NCBI GenBank assembly: GCA_045612565.1
Contig: JAZKZG010000013.1
Coordinates: 1 to 13,689 of the forward strand
Length of the DNA stretch: 13,689 nt
Direction of reading: 5' to 3'
Source: RGIG9041 sp045612565
GTDB lineage: Bacteria; Bacillota; Clostridia; Oscillospirales; QAKW01
The translations under genes and the position numbers were made by a program. The notes under the pieces are model-generated. The model made no database searches and was not told the origin of the DNA. It saw nothing but the letters and a program-made list of their open reading frames with translations. Below are positions 9,158 through 13,689 of the stretch, piece after piece (position 1 is the first letter of the stretch; each line of letters opens with the position of its first letter).

Positions 9158-10561
9158 ATGAAAAAAAGAATAATATCTTTAATTTTAACCTTTAGTTTGT
9201 TGGTTGTTGCATTACCGATGAGTATTGTTGCGGCCGAGACCTTTACATATAAGGTTTCGGCTACAACCACCTCGCCTTCAATTGGCAGTGAGTTTGACGT
9301 TGTAATTTCATTGACTAACTACAAAAGTATAGCCGATGAAATCCGAGGCTTACAGATTGATGTTACTAATATCGATACAAGTGTGTTTGAGATTGTATCT
9401 CATACAACAATGATAAATGACAAATCTGCCGCCTCGGATAAAACTACATACTTAAGCAATAAAAACAACATCCGTTATGTTTATCTGCAACTGTCGGGCT
9501 CAATGGACAAGTCGGTAACCGATGTGATGAAATTCCGATTGAAAGTGAAGGACGATTTATCAAATGACGGCACAATTACTATGCCGATTACCATTAAAAT
9601 CGGAACAATGTCAGAAAATATCACTTTAACAGACTCGCTGACTATAAATTATCAAAAATCCAATATTCCTCAACTCAAATTTGCAGGAGCATCACTTTCA
9701 TTACAACATAATCTTACCATTAACTATAAGGTTGATAAGTCGTTGTTTGAAAGTGCAGGCTATACAAAGCCATATGCAGTTTTTAAACTTAACGGTGTAA
9801 CCACAAAAGTATCTGAATATACAGTTTCAGGAAATACATATGTATTCACATTTCGCAACATTGCACCTAATCAGATGAATGATAGCATTTATGCTACACT
9901 TTATGCTACTTATGATGGTGAAGAATATGCCAGTGCCACTCGCGAATACAGTGTGGCTGAGTATTGTTACAATATGCTCAATAAGTGTTCTGACGATGAG
10001 TATGCAAAATTCCGCACACTTTTAGTTGATTTGCTTAACTATGGCGCGGCATCTCAGACATATACTGATTACAAGACCGATGCTTTGGTAAACGCATCTT
10101 TAACAGCCTCGCAAAAACAGTTGGGTACAAGCAAAGAACCTGCAATGAATACAGTATTTAACAGTTCATATAAAGTTGTCGATAACCCTACGGCCAAGTG
10201 GAAGGGTGCGGCTTTGAATTTAAATAATTCTGTGTCTATGCGTCTGAAATTCACTGCAGATAATATAGAAGGGCTGACTGTTAAAGTTAAAACCGACAAA
10301 AATACCTGGTCAATTTCTTCTGATAAGTTTATTAAAGATGATAATGCATATTATGTGTACTTTAATGGTCTGAATGCAGGACAGATGAGAGAAAACGTAT
10401 ATCTTACAATATATAACGGTTCTACTCCAGTGAGCAATACGGTTTGTTACAGTATAGGTTCTTATGCCTATGAAAAGCAGAACAGTACTGTTGCAGGGCT
10501 ATCAGAGCTTGTTAAGGCAATGATGAAATACGGTGATTCTGCCTATGCATATGCAAACTAA
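9158..10561 (+). CDS. Secreted protein: cohesin-like beta domain plus two copies of one module
   Basis: 467 residues from ATG 9158, chosen over TTG 9152 because AGGAGA sits 7 bases upstream. Residues 1-26 are a signal peptide: basic M-K-K-R, a hydrophobic core, and likely cleavage after V-A-A (26). Residues about 29-165 form a beta-strand-rich domain. Its order of motifs (an S-I-G-S-E-F-D-V-V-I-S-L strand, then I-R-G-L-Q-I-D-V, then V-F-E-I-V, then V-M-K-F-R-L-K-V-K) resembles cohesins, though a CBM-like beta sandwich is possible. Residues about 174-303 and 348-464 are two diverged copies of a module with a beta part followed by a helix ending near N-Y-G-A-A-S or K-Y-G-D-S. No membrane anchor or sorting signal follows. 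The gene starts 11 bases after the dockerin gene and should be cotranscribed, so a cohesin-dockerin partnership is attractive but inferred. The secreted status is firm; the cohesin call is moderate. Confidence 0.85.
   Translation: MKKRIISLILTFSLLVVALPMSIVAAETFTYKVSATTTSPSIGSEFDVVISLTNYKSIADEIRGLQIDVTNIDTSVFEIVSHTTMINDKSAASDKTTYLSNKNNIRYVYLQLSGSMDKSVTDVMKFRLKVKDDLSNDGTITMPITIKIGTMSENITLTDSLTINYQKSNIPQLKFAGASLSLQHNLTINYKVDKSLFESAGYTKPYAVFKLNGVTTKVSEYTVSGNTYVFTFRNIAPNQMNDSIYATLYATYDGEEYASATREYSVAEYCYNMLNKCSDDEYAKFRTLLVDLLNYGAASQTYTDYKTDALVNASLTASQKQLGTSKEPAMNTVFNSSYKVVDNPTAKWKGAALNLNNSVSMRLKFTADNIEGLTVKVKTDKNTWSISSDKFIKDDNAYYVYFNGLNAGQMRENVYLTIYNGSTPVSNTVCYSIGSYAYEKQNSTVAGLSELVKAMMKYGDSAYAYAN
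9677..10552 (+). repeat. Two tandem copies of a ~120-residue module
   Basis: Copy 1 covers residues about 174-303 and copy 2 about 348-464 of the cohesin-like protein. They share G-A-x-L-x-L near the start, a strand ending Y-V-F or Y-V-Y followed by N-x-x-x-x-Q-M-x-x-x-x-Y-x-T-x-Y in the middle, then a Y-S-V-A or Y-S-I-G turn and a C-terminal helix ending in x-Y-G-x-x. Similar modules are familiar from gut Firmicutes secreted proteins, but I know of no established function. The copies are clearly related in protein sequence but diverged, so this is an old duplication. Confidence 0.7.
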
Positions 10562-10573
10562 GAGGAAGTAACT

Positions 10574-10852
10574 ATGAATAATGTCAACTTTAAAATCACA
10601 ACATTTATGCTTATTCTATGTTTTCTTCTTTGCGGATGCACCGATAAAAAAACAGATGGCAACAACGGTTCAAACAGACAAGAAATGGTTGATAGTTCGA
10701 TACAGCAATATGACAATGTGCCTGATGATAAGTTCGGTGACGAAGATTCGGCAATAAGTACACAACCTTCGGATAAACCGAATGGTGATTCATCAGAAGA
10801 AACAGATATTTCAGATTATGGAATAGAACTCCCGTTTGATGAATGGGATTAA
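10574..10852 (+). CDS. Small acidic lipoprotein of unknown function
   Basis: 92 residues from ATG 10574, with GAGG at 10562-10565 placed 8 bases upstream. The N-terminus has a short polar start, a hydrophobic stretch (about 8-19) and a lipobox L-C-G-C with the lipidated cysteine at residue 22, so the product should be exported and anchored in the cytoplasmic membrane. The remaining 70 residues are rich in Asp, Glu, Ser, Asn and Gln, carry no recognisable domain and look unstructured; the last residues (I-E-L-P-F-D-E-W-D) are the only hydrophobic/aromatic patch and could be a binding tail. It is the third gene of the surface operon, 12 bases after the cohesin-like gene and directly before the terminator. 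A tethering or accessory role for the two upstream proteins is inference only. Confidence 0.8.
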   Translation: MNNVNFKITTFMLILCFLLCGCTDKKTDGNNGSNRQEMVDSSIQQYDNVPDDKFGDEDSAISTQPSDKPNGDSSEETDISDYGIELPFDEWD

Positions 10853-10858
10853 AACAAT

Positions 10859-10899
10859 AAAAAAACCAAGGACAGATGAAAACTGTTCTTGGTTTTTTT
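10859..10899. terminator. Bidirectional rho-independent terminator
   Basis: A 17-bp stem pairs 10859-10875 with 10883-10899 around a 7-base loop (10876-10882), with a single G-U pair (10871/10887) on the plus-strand transcript. The GC part (CCAAGGACAG) is flanked by seven A on the left and seven T on the right, so it can terminate transcripts from both directions. It lies 6 bases after the lipoprotein stop and 5 bases beyond the 3' end of tmRNA, so it should end both convergent units. Confidence 0.92.
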
Positions 10900-10904
10900 A
10901 TATC

Positions 10905-11251
10905 TGGTGGAGCCGAGGAGAATCGAACTCCTGTCCGAAAACCGTCCGGCATAACTTTCTACGGATGTAGCTTTATATTTACATTCCCTCAGGCAAACGT
11001 CATAAAGCAAACTTTTGCCGTCAGTAGCTTCATTTTACAAATACAGCGCAAAGCTTAACTGCATTCGTTCACCACTAATTGTGACACCCGCCTGCGCCCG
11101 TGGTCCCTCGCATTTGGATGACGCCGCATTAAGCAGCGTAAGCTAATTTATTATTGTTAGCGTTTAATTTTAAGTTACACATTTTAAAGAGGTTGTGCGC
11201 CTCTATCCGCTTATCATACTTTCTGATCCCCGTCGAAACCATTGCGACCCC
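10905..11251 (-). ncRNA. ssrA: tmRNA (transfer-messenger RNA)
   Basis: 347 bases, one-piece form. The 3' end, read on the minus strand, has a T-arm G-G-A-G-U-U-C-G-A-U-U-C-U-C-C followed by C-G-G-C-U-C-C and an encoded A-C-C-A. The 5' end begins GGGGUCGCAAUGGUUUCGAC, the conserved tmRNA start, and its first seven bases pair with CGGCUCC through five Watson-Crick and two G-U pairs, which fixes both ends. The tag frame lies at 11161-11129: GCT AAC AAT AAT AAA TTA GCT TAC GCT GCT TAA, giving A-N-N-N-K-L-A-Y-A-A. The A-A end is the usual protease-recognised terminus. With SmpB, tmRNA enters stalled ribosomes as an alanyl-tRNA mimic and adds the tag. smpB lies two genes upstream on the same strand, which supports the call. 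Confidence 0.97.
11129..11161 (-). other. tmRNA proteolysis-tag reading frame
   Basis: Ten codons plus TAA: A-N-N-N-K-L-A-Y-A-A. The resume codon is GCT at 11161-11159. The L-A-Y-A-A end fits clostridial tags; the middle N-N-N-K replaces the more usual N-D-N or D-E-N-like acidic stretch, so the tag is basic rather than acidic. Confidence 0.9.
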
Positions 11252-11258
11252 ATTTTAA

Positions 11259-11275
11259 GTCGGCATAGTGCCGAC
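11259..11275 (-). other. Hairpin in the ssrA leader, before mature tmRNA 5' end
   Basis: A perfect 7-bp stem (GTCGGCA / TGCCGAC) with a 3-base loop lies between the hydrolase stop codon and the tmRNA 5' end. On the minus strand it is followed by TTAAAAT, not a T-run, so it is not a standard terminator. It would fill most of the short leader predicted from the promoter at 11283-11311, and could protect or position the precursor for RNase P cleavage (inference). Confidence 0.6.
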
Positions 11276-11276
11276 A

Positions 11277-12131
11277 TTAATCATTATATGCGTAATCGTT
11301 CAAAAAATCAATGGAATCTTTTACCCATGCTGTAACTTTTTTAGGCGGACAAGAATCTTCTTTGGCAGTAATATGATTCGAAAGCGAAAGTCCGTGTGAA
11401 CCTTTGGGATAAATATGCATTTCAAATAAAATTTTATTTTTTGCAAGTTCCTGACTTAAAAGAAGAGAGTTCATAACAGGCACAACTGTGTCCGTTGTTG
11501 TGTGCCAGATAAATGAACGCGGAAAATCATCTGTTACACGGTTTTCAATTGAAAAGTATTCAATTTCTTCTGCTGTAAGTTCTTCTTTACCCAAAAGATG
11601 TTTAAAACTGCCTTTGTGGGCCCATTCGCCTGCAGAAATGACAGGGTAGGAGAGAACAAGTGCATTCGGTTTATGCTCGTCTGTAAAGCCAAGGTCATTT
11701 TTGACAAAATCTTCGTTCCAAAATGCACCTATCGAAGCGGTAAGGTGTCCGCCTGCCGAAAAACCGCAAACAGCAATTTTATCTGCGTCAACATTCCAGT
11801 CGGCAGCGTTCTTTCTGATTGTTGCAATTGCAGTATATACTTCATAAAGCGCACGCGGAAAAACCGCAGGATCAACTGAGTATCTTATTGAAAATACGCA
11901 AAAACCCGCTGCAAGATATTGAAAAACAATTGCTTCGTGTTCACGTGCCGATGTCATTGCATACCCCCCACCGGGTAAAACAACCATTGCTTTACGACGT
12001 CTGTGGGTCTCTTTCATTTCTTCATATATCTCGTGACTGGGTATAAAGCATTCAAGATACGGATGATAGTCTATGTTATCAAGACCTAATTTTTTATAAT
12101 CGATATCAAGTTTGATCTTTTTGTATTCCAT
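11277..12131 (-). CDS. Alpha/beta-hydrolase, acetyl-esterase-like
   Basis: 284 residues from ATG 12131; AGAGG at 12144-12140 lies 8 bases upstream and overlaps the smpB stop codon. The fold is shown by the oxyanion motif L-P-G-G-G-Y (52-57), the nucleophile elbow G-F-S-A-G-G (Ser125), an acid residue in T-T-T-D-T-V-V-P (Asp214) and the catalytic His in K-G-S-H-G (His246). Length and motifs match the small cytoplasmic esterases (acetyl-xylan-esterase-like, BD-FAE type) common in plant-fibre-degrading Clostridia. There is no signal peptide, so the substrate would be an imported ester, perhaps an acetylated oligosaccharide; the exact substrate cannot be read from sequence. It lies between smpB and ssrA, 12 bases after smpB, so it is cotranscribed with ribosome-rescue genes; a functional link is doubtful. 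Confidence 0.9.
   Translation of the reverse strand: MEYKKIKLDIDYKKLGLDNIDYHPYLECFIPSHEIYEEMKETHRRRKAMVVLPGGGYAMTSAREHEAIVFQYLAAGFCVFSIRYSVDPAVFPRALYEVYTAIATIRKNAADWNVDADKIAVCGFSAGGHLTASIGAFWNEDFVKNDLGFTDEHKPNALVLSYPVISAGEWAHKGSFKHLLGKEELTAEEIEYFSIENRVTDDFPRSFIWHTTTDTVVPVMNSLLLSQELAKNKILFEMHIYPKGSHGLSLSNHITAKEDSCPPKKVTAWVKDSIDFLNDYAYND
11283..11311 (-). promoter_or_regulatory. Likely sigma-A promoter of ssrA within the hydrolase gene end
   Basis: On the minus strand TTGATT (11311-11306), a 17-base spacer and a perfect TATAAT (11288-11283). The predicted start near 11276 gives a leader of about 25 bases before tmRNA. The boxes lie inside the last codons of the hydrolase gene. Confidence 0.65.
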
Positions 12132-12143
12132 TGTTTTTTCCTC

Positions 12144-12611
12144 TTAATATTGTTTGTATTTCAAGTTTGCCGATATGTTTCTGTCGGCTTCTTTTTTTGC
12201 AATTGTATCACGTTTGTCATAAAGTTTTTTACCTTTACACAACCCTAATTCAACTTTTACTTTTGACCCGCTAAAATAAAGCGAAAGCGGAATAAGTGTT
12301 AATCCATCTTGTTTGATTTTACCAAGAAGTGTCATTATTTCGCGCTTGTGCATAAGCAGTTTTTTGTCGCGCATCGGGTCTCGGTTAAAGATGTTGCCTT
12401 TTTCATAAGGTGAAATATGCATACCTTTTATAAATAATTCTCCCTCGTCAATCGAGCAAAAACTGTCTTTGAGGTTTACATTTCCGTTTCTGATCGATTT
12501 CACCTCGGTACCGAAAAGTTCAATTCCCGCCTCATAAGTGCTTAGGATAAAATAATCAAAATATGCTTTTTTATTTTTTGCAATTGTTTTAATTTGTTTT
12601 TGTTCGCTCAT
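12144..12611 (-). CDS. smpB: SsrA-binding protein SmpB
   Basis: 155 residues, the normal family length. Recognised by K-N-K-K-A-Y-F-D-Y near residue 12, the block Y-E-A-G-I-E-L-F-G-T-E-V-K-S-I-R (26-41) followed by N-L-K-D-S-F, then S-P-Y-E-K-G-N, D-P-M-R-D-K-K-L-L-M-H and the C-terminal K-G-K-K-L-Y-D-K-R (126-134) with its basic tail. The protein binds the tRNA-like part of tmRNA and places its tail in the empty mRNA channel of stalled ribosomes. The start ATG overlaps the TGA of the upstream gene (ATGA, 12611-12608), with AAGGA at 12622-12618, so translation is probably coupled. tmRNA is encoded about 0.9 kb downstream on the same strand, a common arrangement in Firmicutes. All key motifs are intact. 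Confidence 0.97.
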   Translation of the reverse strand: MSEQKQIKTIAKNKKAYFDYFILSTYEAGIELFGTEVKSIRNGNVNLKDSFCSIDEGELFIKGMHISPYEKGNIFNRDPMRDKKLLMHKREIMTLLGKIKQDGLTLIPLSLYFSGSKVKVELGLCKGKKLYDKRDTIAKKEADRNISANLKYKQY

Positions 12612-13477
12612 TTTATATCCTTGATAACCTGCTCGGGCGGATTATCGAGCTGGTCCGGGTTGTTAAAATAATTTCGCATAAGCTTAAGTGCCGATGCAAA
12701 GTAAAATCCGTCGCAGATTCTTTCATCTGTAACAACCGTAAAATCTATGTATCGTTTTTGAATAGGTTCGCCGTTTTTGTTGAGTTCTACCTCTTTGCGC
12801 TTGGCTCCATATGAAATAAACACGGGAATGTTGCCAAAATCATACAAATGATGATAAATCGGCGGAATTCCGAGTGAACCCATCGATGTTATTGCCATTG
12901 ACCCATGGAATGGACTTACATGTGTTAAAAACCTCGGCAAAAGTCCAAAATAGTCTAAAGTCCTAAGTGTTGCTACAGCAAACCTTAACAAAAGTCCGGG
13001 TATGTATGTTAAAATACGGGCGGTTTTGTCAAAATCACTGTCACCGTTACCGCTTGCTGCCTTATTTTCTTCGACAAGTTTTGTAAAATTATTATATATT
13101 GTTTCCGCTGTGTCATCAGGATTCATATAAAACTTGATGCAGGTATCAGGAGACTCAAGTGACATCTCTTTTTTTATTGTCATCATTACTTCGATATGTT
13201 CGCGTGTATAAATGCGTTGACCGCGTATAAATCTGTTTATGCCCGGTCTTTGTGAAACCGAACGCGCATATACCGCCAAAAACAAGTGCAACATACCAAA
13301 GTTGCTAAGCCCCTCTTTTCTCTTTCTTTTAATATACTCTTCTGCTTTTTCAATGTCAATCGAATCGCGGATATAGTTCATTGATGTGTTGCGTGTCTTC
13401 ATTATATAAGGAGTAACATAAGACATCGGAGGAAGCGTTTTTATCCGCCTTCCTTCCTTTTTTGGATATTTAGCCAT
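12608..13477 (-). CDS. Stand-alone 2-oxoacid dehydrogenase acyltransferase (E2-fold) protein, active-site His replaced
   Basis: 289 residues from ATG 13477. An in-frame TTG at 13540 would add 21 residues, but those codons overlap the -35 and -10 boxes of the promoter, while GGGGGA sits 6 bases before ATG 13477. The protein has the E2/chloramphenicol-acetyltransferase fold: central F-H-G-S-M-A-I-T-S-M-G-S-L-G (190-203), I-P-V-F-I-S-Y-G and the C-terminal D-E-R-I-C-D-G (251-257). In active E2 enzymes this last motif is D-H-R-x-x-D-G with catalytic His; here Glu252 stands in that place. There is no lipoyl or E1/E3-binding domain and no dehydrogenase genes nearby. It may be inactive, use another residue or be a structural relative; the substrate is unknown. 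It is the first gene of the smpB operon. Confidence 0.8.
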   Translation of the reverse strand: MAKYPKKEGRRIKTLPPMSYVTPYIMKTRNTSMNYIRDSIDIEKAEEYIKRKRKEGLSNFGMLHLFLAVYARSVSQRPGINRFIRGQRIYTREHIEVMMTIKKEMSLESPDTCIKFYMNPDDTAETIYNNFTKLVEENKAASGNGDSDFDKTARILTYIPGLLLRFAVATLRTLDYFGLLPRFLTHVSPFHGSMAITSMGSLGIPPIYHHLYDFGNIPVFISYGAKRKEVELNKNGEPIQKRYIDFTVVTDERICDGFYFASALKLMRNYFNNPDQLDNPPEQVIKDIK

Positions 13478-13483
13478 ATTTAA

Positions 13484-13489
13484 TCCCCC
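13484..13489 (-). promoter_or_regulatory. Ribosome binding site deciding the acyltransferase-like start
   Basis: GGGGGA, 6 bases before ATG 13477. Together with the overlapping promoter further upstream it rules out the TTG at 13540. Confidence 0.8.
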
Positions 13490-13511
13490 AAAAATAGCAA
13501 TATTCTTGCAC

Positions 13512-13540
13512 ATTATACTATTTTTAAGCCATTTTGTCAA
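13512..13540 (-). promoter_or_regulatory. Consensus sigma-A promoter of the acyltransferase-smpB-hydrolase operon
   Basis: On the minus strand a perfect TTGACA (13540-13535), a 17-base spacer and a perfect TATAAT (13517-13512). The predicted start near 13505 gives a leader of roughly 28 bases before ATG 13477. Confidence 0.92.
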
Positions 13541-13558
13541 TCAATATAATGATTGACA
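13535..13558. promoter_or_regulatory. Perfect inverted repeat over the -35 box (candidate operator)
   Basis: TGTCAATCA, six bases, TGATTGACA: both 9-bp arms match perfectly. The left arm contains the -35 box of the minus-strand promoter and the right arm carries a mirror TTGACA on the plus strand with no good -10 at the right distance. A repressor or activator dimer bound here would directly affect the operon promoter. The bound regulator is unknown. Confidence 0.6.
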
Positions 13559-13601
13559 GTTATTTGTATGCTAATCAACTTAAAAAAATTAAAAAAAGAT
13601 A

Positions 13602-13630
13602 TTGCAAAATTGATTGTTATCGTATACAAT
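13602..13630 (+). promoter_or_regulatory. Probable promoter of the gap gene
   Basis: TTGCAA (13602-13607), a 17-base spacer and TACAAT (13625-13630). An imperfect dyad, ATTGT (13613-13617) and ACAAT (13626-13630), overlaps the -10 box and may be an operator, though in AT-rich DNA this is weak evidence. Confidence 0.6.
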
Positions 13631-13666
13631 AACTGTTGGAAAATTATTTTATGGAGGAAACACAAA

Positions 13667-13689
13667 ATGGTAAAAGTTGCTATTAACGG
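13667..13689 (+). CDS. gap: Glyceraldehyde-3-phosphate dehydrogenase (3' partial, first 8 residues)
   Basis: Only the start is in the window: ATG at 13667 after a strong GGAGGA (13653-13658) with 8 bases between. The readable residues M-V-K-V-A-I-N-G match the near-invariant N-terminus of type I GAPDH, which continues F-G-R-I-G-R at the NAD-binding fold in family members. The enzyme oxidises glyceraldehyde-3-phosphate to 1,3-bisphosphoglycerate in glycolysis. It is divergent from the acyltransferase-smpB operon. The call rests on 23 bases and the strong ribosome site, so it is likely rather than certain. Confidence 0.75.

Noticed and set aside
10611..10952. Minus-strand open frame of 113 codons over the lipoprotein, terminator and tmRNA end
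   Set aside because: It crosses the terminator and the tmRNA 3' end and has no ribosome site or family match; shadow frame.
10876..11058. Plus-strand open frame of 60 codons within the tmRNA region
   Set aside because: It is the complement of tmRNA and has no translation signals.
11598..12046. Plus-strand open frames opposite the hydrolase gene
   Set aside because: They are opposite a gene with a complete catalytic triad; low-quality shadow frames.
13478..13540. Longer acyltransferase-like protein from TTG 13540
   Set aside because: These codons overlap the perfect -35 and -10 boxes, and a good ribosome site precedes ATG 13477.
1..13689. CRISPR arrays, transposases, tRNA or rRNA genes
   Set aside because: No regularly spaced direct repeats, transposase motifs or cloverleaf genes were seen; the only tRNA-like sequence is within tmRNA.

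Overview
The window looks like a low-GC Clostridia genome, most likely an uncultured gut member of the Oscillospiraceae/Ruminococcaceae type. The grounds are AT-rich genes with strong AGGAGG-like ribosome sites, near-consensus sigma-A promoters, a secreted multidomain protein ending in a type I dockerin, BspA-type leucine-rich repeats, CxxC ribbon modules of the kind common in gut Firmicutes surface proteins, and a one-piece tmRNA with an A-N-N-N-K-L-A-Y-A-A tag. This placement is inferred from gene style; no marker gene long enough for taxonomy is present.

Left part (1-10852, plus strand): three tightly spaced genes that read as one secreted/surface operon. The first is a giant protein (more than 3,040 residues in view, its start lost beyond the left edge). 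In order it has a beta-helix-like region, a BspA-type LRR block, a CxxC ribbon module, an Ig-like module, alternating FN3 and Ig-like modules, a PKD domain, a carboxypeptidase-regulatory-like domain, further beta domains, an unusual block of about 460 residues predicted to be helical, an InlB-type repeat, a Big_3-type Ig domain, a second partial ribbon and a C-terminal dockerin. Eleven bases later is a 467-residue secreted protein whose N-terminal beta domain resembles a cohesin and whose remainder is two copies of one module. Twelve bases after that is a small acidic lipoprotein. A reasonable but unproven reading is a dockerin protein, a cohesin-like partner and a membrane-tethered lipoprotein made together.

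Centre (10859-10899): a strong hairpin with A/T tracts on both sides serves as a shared bidirectional terminator between the left operon and the convergent right-hand cluster.

Right part (10905-13540, minus strand): a TTGACA-17-TATAAT promoter drives a stand-alone E2-acyltransferase-fold protein, then smpB (ATGA overlap), then an alpha/beta-hydrolase esterase, then ssrA (tmRNA). ssrA also has its own likely promoter inside the end of the hydrolase gene. SmpB and tmRNA are the two partners of trans-translation ribosome rescue. At the right edge a divergent gene begins with M-V-K-V-A-I-N-G, the start of glyceraldehyde-3-phosphate dehydrogenase. A perfect 9+9 bp inverted repeat covers the -35 box of the acyltransferase promoter in the divergent intergenic region.
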